From Candidatus Sumerlaeota bacterium (GTDB taxonomy: Bacteria; Sumerlaeota; Sumerlaeia; JADFCT01): a DNA stretch of 11,487 bases. Shown here piece after piece: positions 1-6,097 of this stretch (its first letter is position 1; each line of letters starts with the position of its first letter). The notes under the pieces are model-generated. The model was not told the origin of the DNA and did not search any database. It saw only the letters and a list, made by a program, of their open reading frames with translations. Location: positions 1 to 11,487 of the forward strand of contig JAPLSP010000792.1 in NCBI GenBank assembly GCA_026398575.1, given 5' to 3'. The position numbers were made by a program, and so were the translations under genes.

Positions 1-99
1 CCGAAAACTCAAATGATGATCAGGCTCATGCTGATTCAAATCGCGGCTATTCACTCGGTATTATTGCCGCTTTTCACCCACTAATTCTTCACGGGAACC
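1..99. repeat. Left arm of an exact 99-bp inverted repeat
   Basis: Bases 1-99 are the exact reverse complement of 11348-11446. The match stops sharply at 99/100. At the left it is cut by the window edge, so its true extent there is unknown. Read on the plus strand it encodes a slice of the nuclease-like protein found at 10941-11487 (about 33 residues, ending LILHGN) and hits a stop at 105-107, so here it is only a gene fragment. A real duplication or inversion is possible. A length of exactly 99 is also a k-mer size commonly used by assemblers, so a de Bruijn-graph branch or a chimeric join is at least as likely. Confidence 0.9.
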
Positions 100-925
100 G
101 GAAATAATACGTTGAACCTGATGGGACCTCTGCCAAATCAAAGTAGAATGATGATCCATTTACAGTGACTGCATTTGTATATCCGTCCGAACAAGAGCTT
201 GTTGAGCCCCAACTGAAGCGCCTCTCTATGATAGACGCCCCTCCCGTATCCGTGATTGTGGCATTCAGTCTAGCTCCCGTCGTGAATATGTTTGTCGCGC
301 TATCTGTCCGCACTGTCGGCGGTGGAGGGATTGTTGCAACAACATCGACATCGTCAATGCGGAAGGTCGTTAAATTAAACGCGTCGGTGGTCCCGTCGAA
401 ATGCAACCGAAGAGTCTGTCCAGCATAAGCGCCGATATTTAAGACTTCATAGACGTAAGAACCGCCTGTCGTATCAACATTGCTGTATACTGCTATAACT
501 TCAAGGATATTCCCAGAAGAGTCTCGAAGAGTAATATTAAGGAAATCGAAAGGAGTGCTTCCAGTTTCTGTTGTCGAAATACTATAATAGTAGTGAAGTA
601 AAGCATTCGTTGCATTCGATGGTATAGTGAATTGCTGGTACATAGTGCCTGCTTGACTGTTTCCAGTTACATAGGCATAATAGCTGCCAGTGTGCGGGTT
701 GGAAAGAGCGCCTATCGTAAAACTTCCTGTTGGATTCCAATAGGCGTTGCCGGATTCAAAACTTGTGTTTGACAGAAGTGGCTGCATTTCAGCGTAGACA
801 GTTATCTCTATTCCACAAACGGAGCCGAGGAGCAGACAAGCTACAAATCTCCAGCGAATAGATTGCTGCCGATGGAGATTGCTGACTTTGTCATAGTTTC
901 TACTTCTTGTATCGATATTCTCCAT
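89..925 (-). CDS. Secreted beta-sandwich / fibronectin-III protein, C-terminus truncated at the repeat junction
   Basis: The probable start is the ATG at 925, preceded by GGAGG at 936-940; an upstream in-frame TTG at 946 is less likely. The product is about 278 residues. A basic N-terminus is followed by a hydrophobic stretch (FVACLLLGSV) and a plausible signal-peptidase site after VYA near residue 45, so export is expected. Residues about 48-200 look like a jelly-roll, carbohydrate-binding-like module (NTSFESGNAYW near the start, FRIDDVDVVA at the end). A proline hinge (PPPP) follows, then an FN3-like domain with the usual late motif YYFR. Only FP and a stop come after YYFR, where such domains normally continue, and the arginine codon straddles base 99/100. 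The real protein is therefore probably longer and this end comes from the join. No catalytic motif is visible; an adhesive or glycan-binding surface role is inferred. By eye it is more AT-rich than the core genes. Confidence 0.75.
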   Translation of the reverse strand: MENIDTRSRNYDKVSNLHRQQSIRWRFVACLLLGSVCGIEITVYAEMQPLLSNTSFESGNAYWNPTGSFTIGALSNPHTGSYYAYVTGNSQAGTMYQQFTIPSNATNALLHYYYSISTTETGSTPFDFLNITLRDSSGNILEVIAVYSNVDTTGGSYVYEVLNIGAYAGQTLRLHFDGTTDAFNLTTFRIDDVDVVATIPPPPTVRTDSATNIFTTGARLNATITDTGGASIIERRFSWGSTSSCSDGYTNAVTVNGSSFYFDLAEVPSGSTYYFRFP

Positions 926-954
926 GATTTCCGCTCCTCCTAGCAAATTTTGTT

Positions 955-964
955 GTTTGCAAAC
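955..964. promoter_or_regulatory. 10-bp perfect palindrome upstream of the secreted FN3 gene, possible operator
   Basis: GTTTGCAAAC is a perfect palindrome centred about 34 bp upstream of the ATG at 925 and just upstream of its Shine-Dalgarno sequence. Size, symmetry and position would suit a small helix-turn-helix repressor such as a LacI-type protein. No second copy or regulator gene is visible, so chance is possible. Confidence 0.3.
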
Positions 965-1008
965 GGTTGTTTAAGCTCAATGACATGGTTTGTTCTTGGA
1001 AAGAGAGC

Positions 1009-1031
1009 GGCCCGGCGCGTGGGGCCGGGCC
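1009..1031 (-). terminator. GC-rich hairpin, probable terminator of the small FN3 gene
   Basis: GGCCCGGC (1009-1016) pairs perfectly with GCCGGGCC (1024-1031) across a 7-base loop. It lies about 40 bp beyond the stop codon of the minus-strand gene at 1070-1684. On that strand the stem is followed by GCTCTCTTTCC, which is pyrimidine-rich rather than a clean U tract. On the plus strand it is followed by a T-rich stretch (TTGGTTTCTTTT), so it could act in either direction. The next minus-strand gene begins at 925, so the hairpin separates two transcription units. Confidence 0.55.
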
Positions 1032-1069
1032 ACCTTGGTTTCTTTTCGCGGACAGAGTATCGCAGTCGC

Positions 1070-1684
1070 TCAGATGTTTGCAACCCTTGTTGCCTGGTCG
1101 CTCCACGGGCCTACGAGGCTGGCGCGGACGGCGCGGACTCGGAACCAGTATTGATTGCCCTTCGTCAGGCCGGGGATTTCGTATTCGCTGTTGGTGACGG
1201 TGGCGCTGCCGACCATTTGCGTCAGCGCGGCGTCGCTGAACCACTGCAGTTCATAGACGGCGCCCTCGACGGTATCCCAATCAATCCAGATCGAAGCGGG
1301 CTGTGTGCCGTCGGTCGTGGCGGTGATGACGACCTGCTCCGGCTCGCCGCTCGCCTCTCCGCCCACCTTCTTGGGCGTCAAGCCGAAGTTCTGCTTCTCC
1401 GCGCCGTCGGGTCCGTAGAGCAGATCGGTGGCCTGATCCACTTTGGCCATGGCGTCGCGTGCGGCGTCAATCATGGGTTTCATGGCCTGCCGCGCGGCGC
1501 GCAGTTGGGTTTCGAGCGAGTTGATCACGCTGAGTTGCGAAGTCAGATTCGTGTTGCAGGTGGTCAGCGTGGCCGATGACGGCGCGCTGGCCGGCCAGCC
1601 GGGCCCCGCCGAAGTGATGGCGAAGGCGGCGAGGCCGCATTGCCGTGCGAGTTCTTCCGGGTTGCGCGAGATTCGTGGCGCCAT
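1070..1684 (-). CDS. Small fibronectin type III domain protein with a helical N-terminal half
   Basis: This 204-residue protein starts at the ATG at 1684, with GGAGG seven bases upstream. There is no signal peptide, so it is probably cytoplasmic unless exported by another route. Residues about 1-90 look helical, with alternating hydrophobic, Gln and Ala positions (LETQLRAARQAMKPMIDAARD), and resemble a short helical bundle. Residues about 115-204 form one FN3 domain: the conserved core Trp appears in IWIDWD, the Tyr in YELQWFSD, and the late motif as YWFRVRAV followed by GPWSD. Helical-N/FN3-C proteins of about 200 residues are known from environmental Verrucomicrobiota-type genomes, without a defined function as far as I know. 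It is transcribed alone, after a long repeat-filled leader and before a strong hairpin. I do not assign a function. Confidence 0.8.
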   Translation of the reverse strand: MAPRISRNPEELARQCGLAAFAITSAGPGWPASAPSSATLTTCNTNLTSQLSVINSLETQLRAARQAMKPMIDAARDAMAKVDQATDLLYGPDGAEKQNFGLTPKKVGGEASGEPEQVVITATTDGTQPASIWIDWDTVEGAVYELQWFSDAALTQMVGSATVTNSEYEIPGLTKGNQYWFRVRAVRASLVGPWSDQATRVANI

Positions 1685-1735
1685 GTGTCTTCCTCCGTGA
1701 GTGGATTTGGAGGCGCGATTCGGGGAGTCCGAATT

Positions 1736-1763
1736 GTGATTCGTGGATCGTGATTCGTGGATC
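1736..1763. repeat. Tandem pair of a 14-bp repeat
   Basis: GTGATTCGTGGATC occurs at 1736-1749 and again, identical and adjacent, at 1750-1763. Related degenerate words flank it. Runs of this kind (ATTCGTGGATCGTGATTCG style) are seen as intergenic low-complexity repeats in many environmental bacterial genomes and give spurious peptides rich in NHESRI-type words. It lies 52-79 bp upstream of the FN3 start, in its probable 5-prime leader. Confidence 0.8.
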
Positions 1764-1956
1764 GCGAGTTGTGCCGGGGCTCAGTCTGCCTCCGGGGCGC
1801 AATGCCCCAGCCTCCATGACTTGACAGCATAGCCGGGCAGTTTTCGGGCTGCAAGGCCAAAAATCAGCAACCGTCTCATGAATATGCATAAACAACTGAT
1901 ATTTAGAGCCTTATAAAGCAGCATTCGTGCATCGCCCAGCCAATTTCAGGCAAAAT

Positions 1957-2150
1957 CACGGCGTGCTTTTGGCGAAGCACGGCGTGCTTTTAGTAAAGCA
2001 CGGTAGGCTCTTAGCAAAGCACGGTGTGCTCTTACCAAAGCACGGTGTGCTCTTAGCAAAGCACGGTGTGCTCTTAGTAAAGCACGGTGTGCTCTTAGTA
2101 AAGCACGGCGTGCTCTTATCGGAGCACGGCGGACTCTTAACAAAGCACGG
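1957..2150. repeat. Array of nine 21-bp tandem repeats plus a 5-bp partial unit
   Basis: CACGG recurs at 1957, 1978, 1999, 2020, 2041, 2062, 2083, 2104, 2125 and 2146, exactly 21 bp apart each time. The core is CACGGTGTGCTCTTA, followed by a variable 6-base part, usually GCAAAG or GTAAAG. Units 6 and 7 are identical; units 1, 2, 8 and 9 differ most, the usual pattern for a tandem array that turns over in its middle. AGCAC-GGT-GTGCT, a dyad with 5-bp arms, forms across several unit junctions. Unit length is a multiple of three, so frames stay open on both strands (heptads like KHGVLLA or TPCFAKS), but substitutions are not biased to silent positions and no ribosome-binding site precedes the plus-strand frame. 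It lies 23 bp beyond the GH95-like stop codon. Function is unknown: protein-binding array, RNA hairpin series or plain minisatellite. Confidence 0.92.
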
Positions 2151-2173
2151 TTGAAATTGCGCTCCACCCCCAA

Positions 2174-4639
2174 TCACGGCATCACAATTTCGAGAGTGAC
2201 CGCGCGGCCTTGGGGCAGTGTGATCTTGCGCGCGCGGTCGTCGGCGGCTGGGGCGATCTTCGCGGTCCCACTGGTGGCGGTGATCTTCTGGATGGTTGCC
2301 GGAACTGACAATTCGATCGTCTGCTCCCGGCCGGATAATAACGAAACACGGATCCGGCCTGGCGCCCAGGTCAGTTGTCTGACTTCGATCTGGCCACGGC
2401 ACAGCGCCCCTTCGATCGTTCCCGTGGGCCAAGCCTTGGGCAGAGCGGGCAAGAGTCGGACCTTGCCCGGCGCCGACGCGACCAGCATCTGAATGAGCAC
2501 CGACGGCAGGCCGCCGCTGATGTCCATGTTGAGCAGCGACCGGTGATTGTGCATCGAGGCCAGGTTGCTCAACCAGTAGCTGTTCACCAACCGTAGAATC
2601 GCCTGGTAGGCGAGTTCGCCCTCGCCGAGCGTGGCGGCCGCCTGGCCGAGTTGCACGACGCCGAACGACATGAACCCGGCCTTGCGGTAATGGTTCTCCA
2701 TCTTGATCTCGACGATCTTCCGGAAGGCGGCCTGGAGTTTGGGATCGGCGGCAATCTCATCGGGCATGCTGTAGTAGAGCGGATAGAGGTGTGAGGAGTG
2801 GCGGTGATCCAGGTTGTCTTCGAGCTTGGGCGTGAGCCACTCTTTCACGACGCCTGCGTCGCTGATCATATAGCCGGGCATGCGGCCGAGCATCTTCTGC
2901 CAGACGGGTATCTTTTGCGCGTTGACGCCGAGCTCGCGCGAGGCTGCGATGAGATTGGTCAGCAGCTCCTTGGCGGCGGCGACGTCCATCGTGGCGTTGA
3001 ACGTGCCTTGGGAGCGAGTGTTGCGCGGGGCATTTTCTGGCGAGGTGGTCGGGTTGAAAACGAATTTTCCGTCAGGGCCTTCGTAGAGGTAATCCTCGAA
3101 GAACAGCGCCGCTTCCTGCATGAAGGGCAGGGCATGTTCAGCCAGGAACTTGCGGTCGCCGGTATAGAGGTAATAGTCGTAGAAGAAGCGGGCCGCCCAC
3201 GGGGCCCCGGCCACCCACATGCCGCCGGCGAAATTTGGGGCCAGGGCGTTGTTGTAACCGTGTGTTGTGGACCGCGACGGCAACACGATGCCGCGCGCGC
3301 CGAATATGTGCCTGGCGTTGACGCGGAGGTAAGGGACGATGGACTCGATGTAGGAAGTGTAAGCCAGCATCAGCTCCGGCGTATTGCCCGGAAGCATGCC
3401 GGCAATGGCGGATGGCACGTTGCCGTTCTGCGTAAAATCGCTGGCCCACGACGGCACGTAGGTTCCCGCCCATACGCCCTGCAGCGTCGGCGGCAATTCG
3501 CCTGTGCAACTGATGATGTTGTACCGACCGGCGTCGAACACCTTCTCCGTCAGAGCGCGAGACAGGTTCTCGCTGGTCGAACGGGCCAACAACTCCTCGG
3601 TGGTCAAACGGTGGTCCGCCCCGCCGCCAAGGTCCAGGCGCATCCGGTTAAACATCCCGCCGTGAATCGCCGCATGTCGCTCAAGCAGGCGCGCATAGTC
3701 GGTCGGCAGGTCATCCAGCGCCTTTTTCATGGGTTCTATTTGCGGGCGATCCGGATCGTAGATCGGTTCGATGCTTATGAACGCCAGCGCCTGATCGGCG
3801 CCTTTGATGATCATCTTCGATCCGTCCGCCATCACCTGCCCGCCGGGCGCAATGACGCGGACGGCGCCTTCGAGCCGGTGAATGCTGCCGGGATAGGCCT
3901 TGGTAAACGCGCTCGAGAAGGTCAAGTGCGTCGCGTCGGCCGTGGCGACGATGTTGGACACATGGCTCTTGAACACTTCCGCCGACTGCGTGACTGTTTT
4001 TTCCCCAAGCTTGGGCTCGGGATTGCGGGCAGCCAGCTCAAGCACACAGTCAACCGACCCCTTGCCCGGACCGGTGATCAGCAACACCGCCACGCCGTCG
4101 GCGCGCGAAACGAACAGTCGCCGCTCGAACACGCCGCGATCATCGGCCCAGTGGACCGTGGCCTGGCCGGTCTGAAAATCAACGCTGCGCGCGTAGTCCC
4201 GGACCTCGCCCCGGGCCGGCATGGTGATGCGCAGGTCAAAGGCGGGCACGAACGGGTCGGGATACATGAAGCCGTCCTGTCCGGACAGGTTGAAGGCCAG
4301 TTGGGTGGCCTGCTTGTAGAGGCCGCGGTCAATCAGCTGGCGGACCTCAAACAGGCGCGACGCGGTGTCGGGCGGGACTACCGGCGCGCCCGTGGGCAGG
4401 AACATCCGGTGATGGGTAAAGATGATCGTCTCATCGGCTGGCTGACCGAACACGTTGGCGCCAATCGTCCCGTTGCCGCTGAGCAGCCCCTGCTCCCAGG
4501 TCTCTCCGGGTGTGGCGCTGATGAATCCGCGCTCGGGTACGGGCAGGCCGAGGACCTGTGCTTTGGAAGGTGGACAAATCATCATGGAGGTCATAATGGC
4601 GAGAATCCCCGTCGAAAGGATTGCGAATTTGTTTTTCAT
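2174..4639 (-). CDS. Secreted GH95-family alpha-L-fucosidase-like glycoside hydrolase
   Basis: This 821-residue protein starts at the ATG at 4639 after an AGGAAG ribosome-binding site. Residues 1-27 form a signal peptide ending SKA. The N-terminal beta domain carries the GH95 opening motif (WEQGLLSGNGTIGANVFG, about 48-65). The catalytic (alpha/alpha)6 part has GRYNIISCTGELPPTLQGVW (371-390), SPEN (533-536), RHSSHLYPLYY (613-623) and NMDISG (704-709), then the family-like LLPALPKAWPTG (729-740) leading into a C-terminal beta domain. Against the Bifidobacterium 1,2-alpha-L-fucosidase, whose key residues are two Asn, one Glu and one Asp, the likely equivalents are N405, N407, E535 and D706. All four are present, so activity is expected on alpha-linked fucose or a similar sugar such as L-galactose. 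The segment after the paired Asn departs from the usual NLQMNYW-like sequence, so linkage and substrate are uncertain. It lies downstream of the esterase genes on the same strand. Confidence 0.85.
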   Translation of the reverse strand: MKNKFAILSTGILAIMTSMMICPPSKAQVLGLPVPERGFISATPGETWEQGLLSGNGTIGANVFGQPADETIIFTHHRMFLPTGAPVVPPDTASRLFEVRQLIDRGLYKQATQLAFNLSGQDGFMYPDPFVPAFDLRITMPARGEVRDYARSVDFQTGQATVHWADDRGVFERRLFVSRADGVAVLLITGPGKGSVDCVLELAARNPEPKLGEKTVTQSAEVFKSHVSNIVATADATHLTFSSAFTKAYPGSIHRLEGAVRVIAPGGQVMADGSKMIIKGADQALAFISIEPIYDPDRPQIEPMKKALDDLPTDYARLLERHAAIHGGMFNRMRLDLGGGADHRLTTEELLARSTSENLSRALTEKVFDAGRYNIISCTGELPPTLQGVWAGTYVPSWASDFTQNGNVPSAIAGMLPGNTPELMLAYTSYIESIVPYLRVNARHIFGARGIVLPSRSTTHGYNNALAPNFAGGMWVAGAPWAARFFYDYYLYTGDRKFLAEHALPFMQEAALFFEDYLYEGPDGKFVFNPTTSPENAPRNTRSQGTFNATMDVAAAKELLTNLIAASRELGVNAQKIPVWQKMLGRMPGYMISDAGVVKEWLTPKLEDNLDHRHSSHLYPLYYSMPDEIAADPKLQAAFRKIVEIKMENHYRKAGFMSFGVVQLGQAAATLGEGELAYQAILRLVNSYWLSNLASMHNHRSLLNMDISGGLPSVLIQMLVASAPGKVRLLPALPKAWPTGTIEGALCRGQIEVRQLTWAPGRIRVSLLSGREQTIELSVPATIQKITATSGTAKIAPAADDRARKITLPQGRAVTLEIVMP

Positions 4640-4703
4640 GGCTTCCTGGTCCTCTCACTAGCGAAGTTTTGGGCGGCCGGATGGGATATACCCGTGAAAG
4701 GCG

Positions 4704-4736
4704 CGCCAACATTGGCGACTATCATTTCGCCGAAAT
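4704..4736. promoter_or_regulatory. Two adjacent dyads upstream of the GH95-like gene, possible operators
   Basis: CGCCAA-CA-TTGGCG at 4704-4717 is a perfect 6-bp-arm dyad with a 2-bp centre. Seven bases later ATTTCG-C-CGAAAT at 4724-4736 is another perfect dyad. Both lie about 65-97 bp upstream of the GH95 start codon, within the 276-bp gap that follows the stop of esterase 1. A perfect 10-bp palindrome, GGCTTAAGCC, is at 4821-4830. Together they suggest separate regulation of GH95. No sigma70 promoter could be picked with confidence, and short palindromes can arise by chance. Confidence 0.35.
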
Positions 4737-4915
4737 AGAACAAAGCCGGGGCGGAGAGCCGCTCAAGTGAAAAAAGAGACCGCAATATCATGCTTTGGCG
4801 CAAGCGAAATAGGGCAAAGCGGCTTAAGCCTGTAATCCATAAGGTGGCTGAGCCAGATCCAAAACTTCTACGCAAAATACGCAGAACATTTAACATAAAG
4901 GTTTAATCCTGTGAT

Positions 4916-6019
4916 CTATTGCTTCAACAGTTCCACCATGGCCTTACCCATGGCTTCACCGACGTCCATGTAGACCTTGGCATTGCCGCCGTAATGACCA
5001 TTCCCGCTACCGCCACGGGCCATGTCGTGGGTGTAGACGGTCGCCACATTGCCTTTGAACTCCGGGTACTTTCCAGTGCTGCCGTCAACCGCCAGATGGG
5101 CGTTCATCACGGTTTCGGTGTTGCCTCCGCAACCCTTGGCCGCTTCACCCAGCGTCGCAATGACGAATTTCGCATTGGGGGCATCGAAGTCCTTGCGCAG
5201 CGACTTGATCACCTTGACGAGATTCTCCTCGTAGTGCATGGAAAGCGCTTCGCTTCCACAATCCCGCTCACCCTGCCACCACAGGAACCCGGCTACTTCA
5301 TAGCCCTTGGCGCCTGGGTAATACTTATCGAGTTCGGACAGGATCTTCTTGGCATTGGCCACGTCGTCGTCGTACTGCTTGCCGGCGTACCACCCGATTG
5401 GCTGCGGCTGGGTTCCCTTTTCCCATCGATCGGGCGACTCCTTATAACCGGCGTAGGTGTACGTCACTTGCTTGCCCGTCTTCTTGTCCGTGGTCGTGAA
5501 ATCATAACCCTTGCTTCCGGGAGGCAGGAGGTCCCAACCCAGGGCGCGGTTGCCAATGCAGCTCTTGAGGAGCATGACGGGCTCGTCCAAGAAGTCGCCG
5601 AGCTCGTGCCCAAGGCCAAATTCGATCCCCATCTTGCCTTTGCCGACCTTCAACGCTTCGTTGTGAAGGACGCTCATGCCGCCGCCCTTGGCAACCATGA
5701 CCTGCACGTTCCGGACGTCGTTTCTCTCCGTCCAGTTGCCGGCGCCATCCACGAGGTATGGATAGAGTTTCTCGCTTTTAACGGCCTTTTCCAAGCTTTC
5801 ACCCTTGTCACCGGAGATATTCCCCATGCCGACCATGTTGGACTGTCCCAACAGGATGAAGACCTTGACCGGCTTCGTCATGTCCGCTGGTTTGCCGCCC
5901 GGCTTCGGCAATTGTTTTTTCGGATCCGTCTCGATCTTCTCCGCTGCCGACACGCCGGCAACGCCCATGAGCGCCACCGCCAGCAGACACACCACACCCA
6001 ACAATGTTCTTCTTTTCAT
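4916..6019 (-). CDS. Secreted SASA-type (sialate O-acetylesterase-like) carbohydrate esterase 1
   Basis: I place the start at the ATG at 6019 (367 residues): AAGGAG lies eight bases upstream, and an overlapping GTG at 6022 would sit too close. A signal peptide ends near GVSAA (about residue 25). The SGNH/GDSL-like esterase core begins KVFILLGQSNMVGMG, with the likely nucleophile S60. Other family blocks are KGGGM (about 111-115), CIGNRALGWDLLPPGS (about 154-169), FLWWQGE (245-251) and a C-terminal HYGGNAKVYMDVGEAMG containing the likely catalytic H342. The classical Asp three residues before the His is not there, so E251 or another acid may complete the triad. The family removes O-acetyl groups from sugars; the substrate here is inferred from the GH neighbours. 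It is clearly paralogous to 8236-9363. It lies 78 bp downstream of the transglutaminase-like gene, and the two share an AACAAA-GGAGACA leader. Confidence 0.85.
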   Translation of the reverse strand: MKRRTLLGVVCLLAVALMGVAGVSAAEKIETDPKKQLPKPGGKPADMTKPVKVFILLGQSNMVGMGNISGDKGESLEKAVKSEKLYPYLVDGAGNWTERNDVRNVQVMVAKGGGMSVLHNEALKVGKGKMGIEFGLGHELGDFLDEPVMLLKSCIGNRALGWDLLPPGSKGYDFTTTDKKTGKQVTYTYAGYKESPDRWEKGTQPQPIGWYAGKQYDDDVANAKKILSELDKYYPGAKGYEVAGFLWWQGERDCGSEALSMHYEENLVKVIKSLRKDFDAPNAKFVIATLGEAAKGCGGNTETVMNAHLAVDGSTGKYPEFKGNVATVYTHDMARGGSGNGHYGGNAKVYMDVGEAMGKAMVELLKQ

Positions 6020-6097
6020 CACTCTGTCTCCTTTTGTTTATGGTCGCCGATCCGATCATGCGTTGCGAACTTCGTTTCGATTTCCTGTTTTTTTCTG

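Larger units (their letters stand above)
1685..2173. other. 489-bp gene-free region filled with short repeats
   Basis: No convincing gene lies between the start of the small FN3 gene and the end of the GH95-like gene. The region holds a 14-bp tandem pair (1736-1763), a short GC hairpin (GGGGC 1794-1798 with GCCCC 1804-1808) and the nine-unit 21-bp array (1957-2150). A weak candidate minus-strand promoter for the FN3 gene is present: TTGCAG (complement of 1849-1854), 17 bp, TATGCT (complement of 1826-1831). Its match to consensus is only partial. The frames that run through the array are open because the unit length is divisible by three. Confidence 0.7.

Noticed and set aside
1564..1895. Two minus-strand frames rich in THNHDPRITI-type words upstream of the FN3 gene
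   Set aside because: These are translations of the low-complexity 14-bp repeat region and overlap the FN3 gene in other frames.
1957..2150. Array considered as CRISPR
   Set aside because: The unit is 21 bp with no spacers; variation is point-like within units, and no cas gene is in the window.
1927..2154. Plus-strand 75-codon frame with KHGVLLA heptads through the 21-bp array
   Set aside because: A GTG start without a ribosome-binding site; it is open only because the unit is 21 bp, and both minus-strand frames are open too. Substitutions are not biased to silent sites.
1956..2432. Minus-strand frame with TPCFAKS heptads running from the GH95 3-prime end through the array
   Set aside because: It overlaps the GH95 C-terminus in another frame, and no start signal supports it; it is explained by repeat periodicity.
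2798..4738. 646-codon open frame on the plus strand opposite the GH95-like gene
   Set aside because: It is a shadow of a GC-rich gene: the product is His/Arg/Gly-rich without domains, while the minus strand shows GH95 motifs, a signal peptide and a ribosome-binding site.
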